Under the pieces are notes generated by a model. That model saw only the letters and a list, made by a program, of their open reading frames with translations. It had not been told where the DNA came from and did no database searches. Shown in pieces: positions 18,766 to 29,940 of a stretch of 57,130 nucleotides of DNA (positions within the stretch are counted from its first letter, which is position 1; each line of letters starts with the position of its first letter). A program made the translations under genes and the position numbers. This DNA is from Lysobacter daejeonensis GH1-9 (lineage in GTDB: Bacteria > Pseudomonadota > Gammaproteobacteria > Xanthomonadales > Xanthomonadaceae), in the NCBI RefSeq assembly GCF_000768355.1, contig NZ_AVPU01000020.1, positions 1 to 57,130 on the forward strand, given 5' to 3'.

Positions 18766-20153
18766 AGACGCTGTGGCTCTCGACGATCGCACGCATGGTG
18801 GGCGGGCACCTGGAGGGCGAGGACCGCCAGGTCTTCGCCGTATCGACGGATACACGCACGCTGTTCAGCGGCGACGGCGTGCTGTTCATCGCGCTCAAGG
18901 GCGAGCGCTTCGACGGCCACGAGCACCTGCAGGCCGCGGCGGAAGCCGGTGCCACGGCCGCCCTTGTGTCGCGGCACATGCCCGCACGCGTGGCCGGCTG
19001 GGACCTGCCGCAAGTGGTCGTACCCGACACCGAACGCGCACTGGCCGACCTGGCGGCGGCGTTGCAGCACGACCGCGTGGGCGGCAAGGTGGTGGCCATC
19101 ACCGGCAGCAATGGCAAGACCAGCGTGAAGACGCTGGTGGTGTCCATCCTCGAGCGCGCCGGCAAGACCTATGCCAACCCCGGCAACCGCAACAACGAGA
19201 TCGGCCTGCCGCTCGCGGTGATCGATGCGCCGGACGACGCGCGCTTCGCCGTGTACGAAATGGGCGCCGGCAAGCCGGGCGACATCGCTTACCTCACGCA
19301 AGTAGCGCGACCTGACGTTTCGCTGGTCAACAACATCGCGCCGGCGCACCTGGAGCGCATGGGCAGTCTGTTGGCCGTAGCCGATACCAAGGCTGCCATC
19401 TACGATGCGCTGCCGGCGGAAGGCACCGCAGTGATCAATGCCGACGACGCGTTCGCCCCGTACTTCGCCGAGCGCGCTCACGGCCGCCAGCTGGTGTACT
19501 TCGGCCTGGACCACGACGCCGACGTCACTGCGCGCGACATCGTGCTCGACGTCGAGGGCTCGCGCTTCACGCTGGTCACGGCACAGGGCGAGGCCGCCGT
19601 GCGCCTGGCTATGCCGGGTCGCCACAACGTGCGCAACGCACTGGCCGCCGCAGCGATGGCGGGGGCGCTGGACGTACCGCTGGAGGTGATCGCCGAGGGG
19701 CTGACCGCGGCCGAACAGGTCGCCGGCCGCCTGATCGCGCACACGCTGCCCAGCGGCGCGGTGCTGATCGACGACAGCTACAACGCCAACCCCGGATCGC
19801 TGGCCGCCGCCATCGACACCCTGGCTGCCAGCAGCAGCGAAGGCTGGTTGGTGCTGGGCGACATGCGCGAACTGGGCGAAGACGCCGAGGCCATGCATGC
19901 CGAAGCCGGTCGTCGTGCCAAGGCCGCGGGCCTGCGCCGGTTGTACGCGCTGGGGCCGCTGAGTGCGGCCGCGGCCAGCGCCTTCGGGGAAGGCGCTTCG
20001 CAGTACGACAGCCATGACGCACTGGCGGCGGCGCTGCGCGCCGACCTGCGCGATGGCGTGCGCGTGCTGGTCAAAGGCTCGCGCGGCAGCGCGATGGACA
20101 AGATCGTGACCGCGCTCGTGGGCGCGGAAAAGGGGGGCACCCATGCTGCTTGA
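18762..20153 (+). CDS. murF: UDP-MurNAc-tripeptide D-alanyl-D-alanine ligase
   Basis: Last cytoplasmic ligase of the peptidoglycan precursor, joining D-Ala-D-Ala made by Ddl. The 463-residue product has GSNGKT at 115-120, [10 protein letters not shown] and [10 protein letters not shown], and [11 protein letters not shown], which are MurF features. It overlaps murE by four bases and mraY by eleven, so translation is probably coupled along this part of the operon. Confidence 0.97.
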   Translation: MKTLWLSTIARMVGGHLEGEDRQVFAVSTDTRTLFSGDGVLFIALKGERFDGHEHLQAAAEAGATAALVSRHMPARVAGWDLPQVVVPDTERALADLAAALQHDRVGGKVVAITGSNGKTSVKTLVVSILERAGKTYANPGNRNNEIGLPLAVIDAPDDARFAVYEMGAGKPGDIAYLTQVARPDVSLVNNIAPAHLERMGSLLAVADTKAAIYDALPAEGTAVINADDAFAPYFAERAHGRQLVYFGLDHDADVTARDIVLDVEGSRFTLVTAQGEAAVRLAMPGRHNVRNALAAAAMAGALDVPLEVIAEGLTAAEQVAGRLIAHTLPSGAVLIDDSYNANPGSLAAAIDTLAASSSEGWLVLGDMRELGEDAEAMHAEAGRRAKAAGLRRLYALGPLSAAAASAFGEGASQYDSHDALAAALRADLRDGVRVLVKGSRGSAMDKIVTALVGAEKGGTHAA

Positions 20154-21228
20154 ACTCGCGCGTTGGCTGGAGCAGCTGCAGAGCCTGTTCGGCCTGTTCA
20201 ACTACCTCACCTTCCGCGGCATCCTCAGCGCCCTGACCGCGCTGGCGCTGTCGCTGTGGTGGGGACCGGCGGTGATCCGCCGCCTCGGTCAGCTCAAGGG
20301 CGGCCAGCCGATCCGCAAGGACGGCCCGCAGTCGCACTTCTCCAAGGCCGGCACGCCAACCATGGGCGGCGCGCTGATCCTGCTCACGGTGCTGGCCTCG
20401 GTGCTGCTGTGGGGCGACCTGCGCAACAAGTACGTGTGGGTGGTGCTGGCGGTGATGATCGCCTTCGGCTGGATCGGCTGGTGGGACGACTGGATCAAGA
20501 TCGTCAAGCGCGATCCCAACGGCATGAAGTCGCGCACCAAGTACGCGCTGCAGTCGCTGTTCGGCCTGGGCGCCGGCCTGTACCTGTACCTGTACGCCGA
20601 CGTGCCGGCGGCCACCACGTTCTACGTGCCGTTCTTCAAGGCCGTGGCCTTGCCGCTGGCGGGCGTTGGCTTTGTCGCCATCGCCTACCTGTGGATCGTC
20701 GGGTTCTCCAACGCGGTCAACCTGACCGATGGCCTGGACGGCCTTGCCATCATGCCCACGGTGCTGGTGGCCTCGGCGCTGGGCGTGTTCGCCTACGCCT
20801 CGGGCCACGCCGAGTTCTCGAAGTACCTGCAGATCCCGGCGGTACCGGGCGCGGGCGAACTGGTGGTGATCTGCGCCGCCATCGCCGGCGCGGGCCTCGG
20901 CTTCCTGTGGTTCAACACCTACCCGGCGATGGTGTTCATGGGCGACATCGGCGCGCTGGCGCTGGGCGCAGTGCTGGGCACCATCGCGGTGATCGTGCGC
21001 CAGGAACTGGTGCTGGTCATCATGGGCGGCATCTTCGTCATCGAGACGCTGTCGGTGATGATCCAGGTGGGCAGCTTCAAGCTCACCGGCAAGCGCGTGT
21101 TCCGCATGGCGCCCATCCACCACCACTTCGAGCTCAAGGGCTGGCCGGAGCCGCGCGTGATCGTGCGCTTCTGGATCATCTCGGTCGTGCTCGTGCTGGT
21201 CGGCCTCGCGACGCTCAAGGTGCGCTGA
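20143..21228 (+). CDS. mraY: Phospho-N-acetylmuramoyl-pentapeptide transferase
   Basis: Inner-membrane enzyme that moves phospho-MurNAc-pentapeptide to undecaprenyl phosphate, forming lipid I. At 361 residues it has the usual length and about ten membrane segments. Catalytic motifs are WWDDWIK and [10 protein letters not shown], with [10 protein letters not shown] and the histidine-rich [11 protein letters not shown] near the C-terminus. It starts within the 3' end of murF. In most gammaproteobacterial clusters murD follows; here ftsW begins after a single base. Confidence 0.97.
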   Translation: MLLELARWLEQLQSLFGLFNYLTFRGILSALTALALSLWWGPAVIRRLGQLKGGQPIRKDGPQSHFSKAGTPTMGGALILLTVLASVLLWGDLRNKYVWVVLAVMIAFGWIGWWDDWIKIVKRDPNGMKSRTKYALQSLFGLGAGLYLYLYADVPAATTFYVPFFKAVALPLAGVGFVAIAYLWIVGFSNAVNLTDGLDGLAIMPTVLVASALGVFAYASGHAEFSKYLQIPAVPGAGELVVICAAIAGAGLGFLWFNTYPAMVFMGDIGALALGAVLGTIAVIVRQELVLVIMGGIFVIETLSVMIQVGSFKLTGKRVFRMAPIHHHFELKGWPEPRVIVRFWIISVVLVLVGLATLKVR

Positions 21229-21229
21229 C

Positions 21230-22567
21230 ATGGACGCCGTCGCCCGCCAGGCCACCCGCTACGATGCCATCCAGGGGCGCTTCGACCCCTGGCTGCTGGG
21301 CATCGCTTTGGCATTGGTGTGCCTGGGCGTGGTGATGGTGGGCTCGGCGTCGGTGGCCATCGCCGAGGTCGAAGGTTCCAGCCCGTACTACTACCTGATC
21401 CGCCATTCCGTGTTCATCTGCGGCGGGCTGGTGCTGGCCGCCTGGATCGCGCGCACCGAGCTCAAGACGATCGAGCAGCACAGCTGGTGGCTGCTGTTGG
21501 CCTGCTTCGTGCTGTTGCTGCTGGTGTTCGTGCCCGGCATCGGCAAGACGGTCAACGGCGCGCGGCGTTGGCTCAACCTGGGTATCGCCGGCTTCCAGGC
21601 GGTGGAAGCGGTCAAGCTGTGCTTCATCATCTGGATGGCGAGCTACCTCAAGCGCTTCAGCGAAGAGGTCAGCGCCACATGGCCGGCGATGCTCAAGCCG
21701 CTGGGCGTGGCCGTCGCGTTGGTGGTCATCCTGCTGATGCAGCCGGACTTCGGCTCGTCGTCGCTGCTGCTCGCGATCACCGCCGGCATGCTGGTGTTGG
21801 GCGGGGTCAACATGCCGCGCATGTTCGCGCCGGTGCTGATCGGTTTGCCGATGCTGGCGGTCATCGCCATCGCCGAGCCGTACCGCATGCGCCGCATCAC
21901 TTCGTTCACCAATCCCTTCGACGATCCGTTCGGCGCGGGCTACCAGCTCGCCAACGCCTTGATGGCGGTGGGCCGCGGGGAGTGGCTGGGCGTGGGCCTG
22001 GGCGCTTCGGTGCAGAAGCTCTCCTACCTGCCGGAGGCGCACACCGACTTCATCATGGCGGTCATCGCCGAGGAGTTTGGCTTCCTCGGCGTGGTGCTGG
22101 TGGTCGGCCTGTTCACCGCGTTCGTGGGCCGTGCCTTCTGGGTGGGCTACAAGTGCGTGGAGATGCGCCGCCACTTTGCCGGCTACTGCGCGTTCGGCAT
22201 CGGTCTCTGGATCGGGCTGCAGGCGCTGGTGTCGATCGGCGTGAACCTCGGCCTGCTGCCGACCAAGGGCTTGACCCTGCCGCTGATCTCCTACGGCGGC
22301 TCGAGCGTGATGATGACCTGCGTCGCGGTGGGCCTGCTGCTGCGCGTGTCCTATGAGCTCGATCGTGCCCAGCGCCAGGTGGCACTGCGCCGAGGCGAAA
22401 GTGCGGCCGCCACCAGCGGGAGGTCGGCCTACATTCCGCCCACCGCGCAGCCATTGCCGAGCATGGCATCGGCCGCGCGCGTGGCCGTGTCCAAGGGCGC
22501 GGATGCGACACGCGGCACCAGCCGCCTGCGGCAGCGCATCGAGCCCATCCTGGGGAGGGGCGCATGA
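21230..22567 (+). CDS. ftsW: Lipid II polymerase FtsW (SEDS family)
   Basis: Septal peptidoglycan glycosyltransferase working with FtsI. The 445-residue product has about ten membrane helices, with [46 protein letters not shown] and [16 protein letters not shown], the standard SEDS motifs. A ~65-residue cytoplasmic tail after the last helix is Arg/Ala/Ser rich. It begins one base after mraY and overlaps murG (ATGA). Confidence 0.97.
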   Translation: MDAVARQATRYDAIQGRFDPWLLGIALALVCLGVVMVGSASVAIAEVEGSSPYYYLIRHSVFICGGLVLAAWIARTELKTIEQHSWWLLLACFVLLLLVFVPGIGKTVNGARRWLNLGIAGFQAVEAVKLCFIIWMASYLKRFSEEVSATWPAMLKPLGVAVALVVILLMQPDFGSSSLLLAITAGMLVLGGVNMPRMFAPVLIGLPMLAVIAIAEPYRMRRITSFTNPFDDPFGAGYQLANALMAVGRGEWLGVGLGASVQKLSYLPEAHTDFIMAVIAEEFGFLGVVLVVGLFTAFVGRAFWVGYKCVEMRRHFAGYCAFGIGLWIGLQALVSIGVNLGLLPTKGLTLPLISYGGSSVMMTCVAVGLLLRVSYELDRAQRQVALRRGESAAATSGRSAYIPPTAQPLPSMASAARVAVSKGADATRGTSRLRQRIEPILGRGA

Positions 22568-23658
22568 AGCCCGCCGCAACCGATACCGACCTGCATCCGG
22601 TGATGATCCTCGCCGGTGGCACGGGCGGCCACATCTTCCCGGGTCTCGCCGTGGCGCGTGCGTTGCGCGAGCGCGGCCAGCCGGTGCTCTGGCTCGGCGC
22701 CGAGGGCGGCATGGAAACGCGCCTGGTGCCACAGCACGACATCGCTATCGACACCATCGCGGTGCGTGGCGTGCGCGGCAAGGGCGTCACGACGCTGCTG
22801 GCCGCACCGTTCAAGCTGCTGGGCACGGTGCGCGCCGCGGCGCAGGTACTGCGCCAGCGCCAACCGCGCGCAGTGATCAGTTTTGGTGGTTACGCGGCGG
22901 GACCTGGCGGCCTGGCGGCGCGTCTGGCCGGCATTCCGCTGATCGTGCACGAGCAGAACCGTGCGCCGGGCATGACCAACCGCGTGCTGTCGCGGCTGGC
23001 GCGCCATGTGCTGACCGGATTCCCGGACACCTTCCATGCCGTGAAGGAAGAAGTGGTCGGTAATCCTGTGCGCGCGGAGATTTCCGCCGTGCCCCCCCCG
23101 GAACAGCGTTTCGCTGGTCGACAGGGCCCGCTGCGTTTGCTGGTGCTCGGCGGCAGCCAAGGGGCGCGCGCGTTGAACACGTCCGTGCCGAAGGCGATCG
23201 CCGCGCTGCATGGCACGGTTGCCTTTGAAGTACGCCACCAGTGCGGCGAGAAGATGCGCGCCGACGCCGGGCAGGCCTACGCCGACGCGGGCGTGGCGGC
23301 ATCGGTGGAACCGTTCATCGCCGACATGGCCGCCGCTTACGCCTGGGCTGACGTGGTGGTGTGCCGTGCCGGTGCGCTGACCCTCGCCGAGTTGTGCGCG
23401 GTGGGCGTGGCCAGCCTGCTGGTGCCGTTCCCTCAGGCCGTGGACGACCACCAGACCAAGAATGCGCAGTACCTGGTGGAACGCGGCGCGGCGCAACTGT
23501 TGCCGCAGGGCGAAGACCTCGCCCAGCGTCTGAGCGCCACCCTCGAAATCCTGAGCGAGCGCGAAGATCTGCTGCGCATGGCCAAGGCCGCGCGCGCCCT
23601 CGCCAAACCCGATGCGGCTGACCGCGTCGCCGACATCGTCCTGGAGCACACCGCATGA
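22564..23658 (+). CDS. murG: UDP-GlcNAc:lipid I GlcNAc transferase MurG
   Basis: Peripheral membrane GT28 enzyme that converts lipid I to lipid II. The 364-residue GT-B protein has [17 protein letters not shown] at residues 16-32, [22 protein letters not shown] and [10 protein letters not shown] in the linker to the UDP-GlcNAc domain, and [11 protein letters not shown] near the C-terminus. Overlaps with ftsW and murC of four bases each place it firmly in the operon. Confidence 0.97.
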   Translation: MKPAATDTDLHPVMILAGGTGGHIFPGLAVARALRERGQPVLWLGAEGGMETRLVPQHDIAIDTIAVRGVRGKGVTTLLAAPFKLLGTVRAAAQVLRQRQPRAVISFGGYAAGPGGLAARLAGIPLIVHEQNRAPGMTNRVLSRLARHVLTGFPDTFHAVKEEVVGNPVRAEISAVPPPEQRFAGRQGPLRLLVLGGSQGARALNTSVPKAIAALHGTVAFEVRHQCGEKMRADAGQAYADAGVAASVEPFIADMAAAYAWADVVVCRAGALTLAELCAVGVASLLVPFPQAVDDHQTKNAQYLVERGAAQLLPQGEDLAQRLSATLEILSEREDLLRMAKAARALAKPDAADRVADIVLEHTA

Positions 23659-25115
23659 GTTCGGCCCTTCGCCGCCGCCTGCAGCACACCGGCGACCTCG
23701 CCAAGGCCTTCCCGCGCGTTCACTTCGTCGGCATCGGCGGCGTGGGCATGAGTGGCATCGCCGAGGTGATGTGCACCCTGGGCTATCAGGTCTCGGGTTC
23801 CGACAACGCCGACAATGCGGTCACCCGCCGCCTCGCCTCGCTCGGCATCAGCGTGCAGAAGGGCCATGCCGCCGCCAACGTGCTGGGCACCGACTGCGTG
23901 GTGGTGTCCAGCGCGATCAAGGCCGACAACCCCGAGCTGATGGAAGCCCGTGCGCAGCGCATCCCGGTGGTGCCGCGCGCGGAGATGCTGGCCGAGCTGA
24001 TGCGCTTCAAGCGCGGTATCGCGGTCGCCGGCACCCATGGCAAGACCACCACCACCTCGCTCACGGCGAGCGTGCTGGGCGAGGGCGGGATCGACCCGAC
24101 CTTTGTCATCGGTGGGCAGCTGCTTGCCGCTGGCGCCAATGCGCGCCTGGGCAAGGGCGACTGGCTGGTGGCCGAGGCCGATGAAAGCGACGGCAGCTTC
24201 CTGCGCCTGAATCCGCAGATCGCCGTCGTCACCAACATCGACGCCGACCATCTGGAAAACTACGGCGGCGACTTCGCCAAGGTGCAGGCCGCGTTCGACG
24301 AATTCCTACACCGGCTGCCGTTCTATGGCTTGGCCGTGCTGTGCATCGAAGACCCTGAGGTCGCCGCGCTGGCCGCCAAGACGTCACGCCACGTGATGAC
24401 CTATGGCTTTGTCGAGCACGCCGACGTCCGCGCGGTCGAGGTCGAGCAGGCGGGCCCGCACATGCGCTACACCCTTTGCCTGCCGGATGGCACACGCACC
24501 CCGGTCACGCTGGCGCTGCCCGGCCGCCACAACGTCCTCAACTCGCTGGCCGCGGCAGCAGTGGGCTGGCAGTTGGGCGTCAGCCCTGAGGCCATCGCCA
24601 GGGCGCTGCAGTCCTTCGCTGGCATCGGCCGCCGGTTCAACCTGCTGGCCGAGCCAACCACGGCCAAGGGGGCGAAGGTCACGCTGGTCGACGATTACGG
24701 CCACCACCCGAAGGAACTGGAGGCGGTGTTTGCCGCCGCGCGCGGCGGTTGGCCCGATCGTCGACTGGTGGCCGCGTTCCAGCCGCACCGCTACAGCCGC
24801 ACCCGCGATTTGTTCGATGACTTCGCTGCAGTGCTGTCATCCGTCGACGCGCTGGTCCTGACCGAGGTCTACCCGGCCGGCGAAGCGCCGATCGCTGGCG
24901 CCGACGCCAAGTCGCTGGCCCGTGCCATCCGCGCCCGCGGCCGCATCGACCCCGTGGTGGTGGGGTCCGCCGCCGAGCTCGCGCAGGTGCTGCCCGACAT
25001 CCTCGCCGACGGCGACCTGCTGCTGATGATGGGCGCGGGCGACATCGGCCACGCCGCCCAACACATTGCCCGGTCCGGTTTCGCGGACCCGGCTGCGCAA
25101 GGAGAGACCAAGTGA
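23655..25115 (+). CDS. murC: UDP-N-acetylmuramate-L-alanine ligase
   Basis: First Mur ligase, adding L-alanine to UDP-MurNAc. The 486-residue product shows [16 protein letters not shown] near residue 25, GTHGKT at 126-131, [11 protein letters not shown] and the DDYGHHP motif typical of MurC. It overlaps murG and ddl. No murB follows, unlike in E. coli; it must be encoded elsewhere. Confidence 0.97.
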   Translation: MSSALRRRLQHTGDLAKAFPRVHFVGIGGVGMSGIAEVMCTLGYQVSGSDNADNAVTRRLASLGISVQKGHAAANVLGTDCVVVSSAIKADNPELMEARAQRIPVVPRAEMLAELMRFKRGIAVAGTHGKTTTTSLTASVLGEGGIDPTFVIGGQLLAAGANARLGKGDWLVAEADESDGSFLRLNPQIAVVTNIDADHLENYGGDFAKVQAAFDEFLHRLPFYGLAVLCIEDPEVAALAAKTSRHVMTYGFVEHADVRAVEVEQAGPHMRYTLCLPDGTRTPVTLALPGRHNVLNSLAAAAVGWQLGVSPEAIARALQSFAGIGRRFNLLAEPTTAKGAKVTLVDDYGHHPKELEAVFAAARGGWPDRRLVAAFQPHRYSRTRDLFDDFAAVLSSVDALVLTEVYPAGEAPIAGADAKSLARAIRARGRIDPVVVGSAAELAQVLPDILADGDLLLMMGAGDIGHAAQHIARSGFADPAAQGETK

Positions 25116-26101
25116 ACGTGCCGGCCACCGTGCAATTCGCCGACCCGCGGGCCACCGATCCGGCCGTGTTCGGTCGTGTCGCCGTGCTGATGGGTGGCAC
25201 CAGCTCAGAGCGCGAAGTCTCGCTCGACTCTGGCCGCAACGTGCTCGACGCGCTGCGGGCCCGTGGCGTCGATGCCTTCGCGGTCGATGGCATCCCCGCG
25301 CTCGTCGACGCGATCCGCGCCGGCAAGGTGGATCGCGTGTTCAACATCCTCCACGGCAACAAGGGCGGTGGCGAGGATGGCGTGCTACAGGGCCTGCTGA
25401 CCGCGCTCGGCGTGCCGTTCACCGGCTCCGACGTGCTCGGCTCGGCGCTGGCCATGGACAAGATCCGAACCAAGCAGGTGTGGCTGAGCGTGGGCCTGCC
25501 CACGCCGCGTTACGTCCGCCTGGCCAAGGGTGATGACGTGCATGCCGCGGCCCGCCAGATTGGCCTGCCGCTGATCATCAAGCCCTCGTGCGAGGGCTCC
25601 AGTGTCGGCGTCTCGCGCGTGCATGACGAGGCCGGCCTCGCCGAGGCCGTCGCGCTGGCCGCACGCTACCCCGGCGAGATGCTGATGGAGCAGTTGGTGG
25701 TGGGCGACGAGCTCACCGTCGGCATCCTCGCCAACGGCGAGGGCCACACCGCGCTGCCGTCGATCCGCATCGTGCCCAAGGGCGAGTGGTACGACTACAA
25801 CGCCAAGTACATCGCCGAGGATACCCAGTACCTCTGCCCCGGCCTGGAGGGCGAGGCCGAAACGGAGATCCGCCGCATCGCACTGGCCGCGTTCATTGCC
25901 GCCGGGTGCAACGGCTGGGGTCGCGTGGACGTGATGCGCGACCGCGCCACCGGCCAGTTCTACCTGCTGGAAGTGAATACCGCGCCGGGCATGACCAGCC
26001 ACTCACTGGTGCCCAAGGCGGCGCGCCAGGTCGGCATTGGGTTCGAGGACCTGTGTTGGCGCGTGCTGGAGTCGAGCCTGCAAGGGGGTGCGGCAGCGTG
26101 A
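25112..26101 (+). CDS. ddl: D-alanine-D-alanine ligase
   Basis: Makes the D-Ala-D-Ala dipeptide for MurF. The 329-residue ATP-grasp enzyme has [17 protein letters not shown] near residue 28, [20 protein letters not shown] and [15 protein letters not shown], the metal and dipeptide site. The GTG at 25112 overlaps the murC stop (GTGA) and gives about 20 residues ahead of the first strand; later starts would truncate the fold. In E. coli the cluster copy is ddlB. It overlaps ftsQ. Confidence 0.96.
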   Translation: MNVPATVQFADPRATDPAVFGRVAVLMGGTSSEREVSLDSGRNVLDALRARGVDAFAVDGIPALVDAIRAGKVDRVFNILHGNKGGGEDGVLQGLLTALGVPFTGSDVLGSALAMDKIRTKQVWLSVGLPTPRYVRLAKGDDVHAAARQIGLPLIIKPSCEGSSVGVSRVHDEAGLAEAVALAARYPGEMLMEQLVVGDELTVGILANGEGHTALPSIRIVPKGEWYDYNAKYIAEDTQYLCPGLEGEAETEIRRIALAAFIAAGCNGWGRVDVMRDRATGQFYLLEVNTAPGMTSHSLVPKAARQVGIGFEDLCWRVLESSLQGGAAA

Positions 26102-26907
26102 ATGCCCTGCTGCGACTCGCCGGATGGTTGCTGGCGGTAGCACTCGTGGTGCTGCCGGTGGTCGCCGTGGTCAACGGTTGGGTGGGCGCAGGCCAGTGGC
26201 CGCTGTCCAAGCTGCGTGTGACCGGTGAGTTCGAGCGGGTGGACGGCGCGCTGCTGCAGAAAACGCTGATGCCGTATGCGCAGCGCGGCTTCTTCTCCGT
26301 CGACCTGGAAGGCGCGCGCAATGCCGTGGCGCGGTTGCCGTGGGTGGAATCAGCCGACGTGCGCAAGCGCTGGCCCGACATCCTGGAAGTCCGCGTGACC
26401 GAGCATCACCCTTTCGCCCGCTGGGGCGATGACCGCCTGTTGTCGCAGCAAGGACGCCTGTTCCCCGCCAAGGGCGTGCAGGTGCCCGAGGGGCTGCCGC
26501 AGCTGGGTGGCCCCGAGTCGCGGGTGCCGGATGTGGTCGCGCTCTACAACGAATCGCGCGAGCTGTTCGCGCCGATCGGCTTCAACGTGGAGGCACTGCG
26601 AATCGACCCGCGTGGCAGTTGGAGTCTCACGTTGCACGACCGGGGCCGCACCGCCGAGATCGCCGCAGGCGCCGAGGTGGTCGTGGGTCGCAATGAAGCC
26701 CGGGCCCGCCTCAAGCGCTTCGTCCGCCTGATGCCGCAGTTGCTCGCGCAACAGGAGAAGGTGCTGACCCGCGCCGACCTCCGCTACACCAACGGCTTCG
26801 CCCTGACCTGGGCTCCGGCGCCCAAGCCGGACGCCGAAGACGCCCCCGTTTCCTTTACCGCTCCGGCACAGCCCGGCGGCAGCACCACGCAGCAAGGACA
26901 GACATGA
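26098..26907 (+). CDS. ftsQ: Cell division protein FtsQ
   Basis: Bitopic divisome protein linking early and late components. With the GTG at 26098, which overlaps the ddl stop, the product has 269 residues: a membrane segment at about 7-28, a POTRA domain opening with [18 protein letters not shown] and [21 protein letters not shown], then the FtsQ domain (QGRLFPAKG...). No ATG is available in frame near the membrane segment, so GTG is the likely start. It overlaps ftsA (ATGA). Confidence 0.95.
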   Translation: MNALLRLAGWLLAVALVVLPVVAVVNGWVGAGQWPLSKLRVTGEFERVDGALLQKTLMPYAQRGFFSVDLEGARNAVARLPWVESADVRKRWPDILEVRVTEHHPFARWGDDRLLSQQGRLFPAKGVQVPEGLPQLGGPESRVPDVVALYNESRELFAPIGFNVEALRIDPRGSWSLTLHDRGRTAEIAAGAEVVVGRNEARARLKRFVRLMPQLLAQQEKVLTRADLRYTNGFALTWAPAPKPDAEDAPVSFTAPAQPGGSTTQQGQT

Positions 26908-28139
26908 ACCGCAAGGGTGACAAATCCCTGATCGTTGGCCTGGACATCGGCACCTCCAAGGTGGTGGCCCTGGTCGGCGAGTACTCCCCGGGCAATCCGA
27001 TCGAGGTGATCGGCATCGGCTCGCACGAGTCGCGCGGCATGCGTCGCGGCGTGGTGGTGGACATCGACTCCACCGTGCAGTCCATCCAGCGCGCCATCGA
27101 AGAGGCCGAGTTGATGGCCGGCTGCGAGATCCGCTCGGTGTACGCATCCATCTCCGGCAGCCACATCCAGTGCCGCAATTCGCAGGGCGTGGCGCCAATC
27201 CGCGACGGCGAAGTCACGCTTGCCGACCTCGACCGCGTGCTCGAGGCGGCCAAGGCCGTCGCCATCCCCGCCGACCAGAAGATCCTGCACGCCATCCCCC
27301 GCGACTACGTGCTCGACGGCTCGCAGGAAGGCATCCGCAACCCGGTCGGCATGACCGGCGTGCGACTGGAAGTGCACGCCCACCTGGTCACCTGCGCCGG
27401 CGCGGCTGCCGCCAACATCACCAAGTGCGTGCAGAAGTGCGGGCTGCAGGTCGATGACCTGATCCTCGGCGTGCTGGCGTCCAGCAACGCGGTGCTCACC
27501 AGCGACGAGCGCGAGCTGGGCGTGGTGCTGGTGGACATGGGTGCGGGCACCACCGACATCGCGGTGTTCGTCGGCGGCGCGATTGCCCACTCGGCCAGCC
27601 TGCCGATCGCCGGCGACAAGGTCACCGAGGACATCGCGCACATGCTGCGCACGCCCACGCCCGAGGCCGAACAGATCAAGGTGCGTTATGCCTGCGCGCT
27701 GGCGCAGATGGCCACCGCCGAGGAATCCATCCAGGTGCCGTCGGTGGGCGACCGCCCGCCGCGCCGCATGCCGCGCGCCTCGCTGGCGCAGGCCGTGCAG
27801 GCCCGCTACGAGGAAATCTTCGAGATGGTGCAGGCCGAACTGCGCCGCAGCGGCTTCGAGCAGCACGTCCGCGCCGGCATGGTGCTGACCGGTGGCGCCG
27901 CGAAGATGGAAGGCGTGGTCGAGCTGGCCGAAGAGATGCTGCAGATGCCGGTGCGCGTGGGTATCCCGCAGCACGTCACCGGCTTGGGCGAAGTGGTCGG
28001 CAACCCGGTGCACGCCACCGGCGTGGGCCTGCTGCTGATGGGCAGCCAGATCGAGAACCCGCGCCGGCCGGTGCTGCCCACCGGGCGCGCGGGCGGGTTC
28101 CTGAGCAAGTTGAAGAACTGGTACCGCGGCGAGTTCTGA
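26904..28139 (+). CDS. ftsA: Cell division protein FtsA
   Basis: Actin-like protein that tethers FtsZ filaments to the membrane and recruits the divisome. The 411-residue product has GLDIGTSKVVALVGEY at the N-terminus (phosphate 1), VDMGAGTTDIAVF (phosphate 2) and MVLTGGAAKMEG (adenosine loop). The last residues, FLSKLKNWYRGEF, form the amphipathic membrane-targeting helix. It overlaps ftsQ but is 177 bases from ftsZ. Confidence 0.97.
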   Translation: MNRKGDKSLIVGLDIGTSKVVALVGEYSPGNPIEVIGIGSHESRGMRRGVVVDIDSTVQSIQRAIEEAELMAGCEIRSVYASISGSHIQCRNSQGVAPIRDGEVTLADLDRVLEAAKAVAIPADQKILHAIPRDYVLDGSQEGIRNPVGMTGVRLEVHAHLVTCAGAAAANITKCVQKCGLQVDDLILGVLASSNAVLTSDERELGVVLVDMGAGTTDIAVFVGGAIAHSASLPIAGDKVTEDIAHMLRTPTPEAEQIKVRYACALAQMATAEESIQVPSVGDRPPRRMPRASLAQAVQARYEEIFEMVQAELRRSGFEQHVRAGMVLTGGAAKMEGVVELAEEMLQMPVRVGIPQHVTGLGEVVGNPVHATGVGLLLMGSQIENPRRPVLPTGRAGGFLSKLKNWYRGEF

Positions 28140-28316
28140 CGCCGGGGTTGCAAGGCACGGTCGGCGCGAGGGCGCGGCGGTCGGGGAACGGGGAAGGCGG
28201 GACGAATCGTGGTTGGAAGGCAGTCATCGGCAGGGATGCAGCGCCCGCACGGGCGACTCCCGAGGCAACGCAACAACAACAGCAGCACACATAACTAGAC
28301 AATCGAGGACACGGAC
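28140..28316 (+). promoter_or_regulatory. ftsA-ftsZ intergenic region
   Basis: After a run of overlapping genes, 177 bases separate ftsA and ftsZ. The last 60 bases are A/C-rich, with ACATAACTAGAC near 28290 as a weak -10-like element and GAGGA before the ftsZ ATG. A separate ftsZ promoter is likely here but I cannot point to a clear -35. No gene is seen. Confidence 0.4.
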
Positions 28317-29573
28317 ATGGCGCACTTTGAACTGGTTGAACAGATGGCCCCGAATGCGGTGATCAAGGTCATCGGCGTGGGCGGCGGCGGCGGCAACGCG
28401 GTCGCGCACATGGTCAGTGGCAGCGTTGACGGCGTGGAGTTCATCACCGCCAACACCGACTCGCAGGCCATCAAGAACTGTGGGGCCAAGCTGCAACTGC
28501 AGCTGGGCAGCAATGTCACCAAGGGCCTGGGCGCAGGCGCCAACCCGGAAGTCGGCCGCCAGGCCGCGCTGGAAGACCGCGAGCGCCTGATGGACGCCCT
28601 GCAGGGCGCCGACATGGTGTTCATCACCGCCGGCATGGGCGGCGGCACCGGCACCGGCGCCGCGCCGGTCGTTGCGCAGCTGGCCAAGGAGATGGGCATC
28701 CTGACCGTGGCCGTGGTCACCAAGCCGTTCCCGTTCGAAGGTCGCCGCCGCATGCAGGTCGCGCTCAAGGGCATCGAGGAACTGAGCCACCACTGCGACT
28801 CGCTGATCACCATCCCCAACGAGAAGCTGATCACCGTCCTCGGCCGCAACGCCACCATGATCCAGGCCTTCCGCGCCGCCAATGACGTGCTGCTCGGCGC
28901 CGTGCAGGGCATCGCCGACCTGATCGTGCGCCCGGGCCTGATCAACGTCGACTTCGCCGACGTGCGCACCGTGATGAGCGAGATGGGCCTGGCCATGATG
29001 GGTACCGGCGCCGCCCGCGGCGACGACCGCGCCCAGGCCGCCGCCGAGGCCGCGATCCAGAACCCGTTGCTGGACGACGTGAACCTCTCGGGCGCCAACG
29101 GCATCCTGGTCAACATCACCGCCGGTCCGGATTTCACCATGGCCGAGTTCGACGAAGTGGGCCGCACCATCGAAGGCTTCGCCTCCGAGGACGCCACTGT
29201 GGTCATCGGCACCGTGCTGGACCCGGACATGCAGGACGAGGTCAAGGTCACCGTGGTGGCCACCGGCCTGAACCGCGCGGTCGCCCGCCAGTCGGTACGC
29301 GATGCTGGCCGCGACTCTGGCTTCCAGACCCAGCGCCGGCCGCAGGTGGAGCTGGTGCGCAGCACCGCGCGCCTGGACGGCACGACCGGTCTGCCGATCG
29401 ACGACGGCACCAACGCTTTCGCGCCGACCGCCAACCCGACCATCCCGAGCTTCGGCGGCAGCCTGCGCAGCAACGCGGCGCGTCCGGCGGCCGAGCCGGC
29501 GGCGTCCACCGGCGCGGCGGACTTCGACAGCTACCTCGATATCCCGGCCTTCCTCCGCCGCCAGGCGGACTGA
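28317..29573 (+). CDS. ftsZ: Cell division protein FtsZ
   Basis: Tubulin-like GTPase that forms the Z ring. The 418-residue product has [11 protein letters not shown] at 22-32, the tubulin signature GGGTGTG at 108-114, and the T7 loop region [12 protein letters not shown]. The C-terminal peptide DIPAFLRRQ at 408-416, which binds FtsA and other tethers, follows a ~70-residue linker. It has a good RBS (GAGGA) and probably its own promoter in the gap after ftsA. Confidence 0.98.
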   Translation: MAHFELVEQMAPNAVIKVIGVGGGGGNAVAHMVSGSVDGVEFITANTDSQAIKNCGAKLQLQLGSNVTKGLGAGANPEVGRQAALEDRERLMDALQGADMVFITAGMGGGTGTGAAPVVAQLAKEMGILTVAVVTKPFPFEGRRRMQVALKGIEELSHHCDSLITIPNEKLITVLGRNATMIQAFRAANDVLLGAVQGIADLIVRPGLINVDFADVRTVMSEMGLAMMGTGAARGDDRAQAAAEAAIQNPLLDDVNLSGANGILVNITAGPDFTMAEFDEVGRTIEGFASEDATVVIGTVLDPDMQDEVKVTVVATGLNRAVARQSVRDAGRDSGFQTQRRPQVELVRSTARLDGTTGLPIDDGTNAFAPTANPTIPSFGGSLRSNAARPAAEPAASTGAADFDSYLDIPAFLRRQAD

Positions 29574-29940
29574 TCGCCGCAACACCCCGGGTGCCGTCGC
29601 CAGCGGCATCCGGTTGGCCCCGGTAAGGGCCGTGTCCTGTCCATGCCCGTGCGGACTTGCCGCCGGGCACAGCAACACCTTGCCTCTGCCTGCGAGCAGG
29701 GAATTGGGTCGGCGACCGTCACCCTCCGGGGGGCGGTCCGCCGGCCCGTCTTTCTGCGGTTGGTCACAATGGCGAAACGGAGCATCCCCGGTTTCGGCCG
29801 GTATTCAGCCAGCAGCGTGCTACTCTTCCGCGGCTGAACATGGGATTGGTTCTCATCCGCCCGTTCCGTCCTCGCGGAGCCGCGCGTCATCCAGTGCCAG
29901 CCGGCCAGTACAACCGAATTCCAAGGCCCTTTCCCCACCG
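29574..29940. other. ftsZ-lpxC intergenic region (367 bp)
   Basis: No protein or known RNA is recognisable. The first half is GC-rich with several short hairpins that could stop ftsZ transcription, none followed by a clear T-run. TGCTACTCT at 29818-29826 is an extended -10 that could drive lpxC with a leader of over 100 bases, but no -35 is visible. In-frame extension of lpxC upstream of 29941 shows no conserved sequence. Confidence 0.4.
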
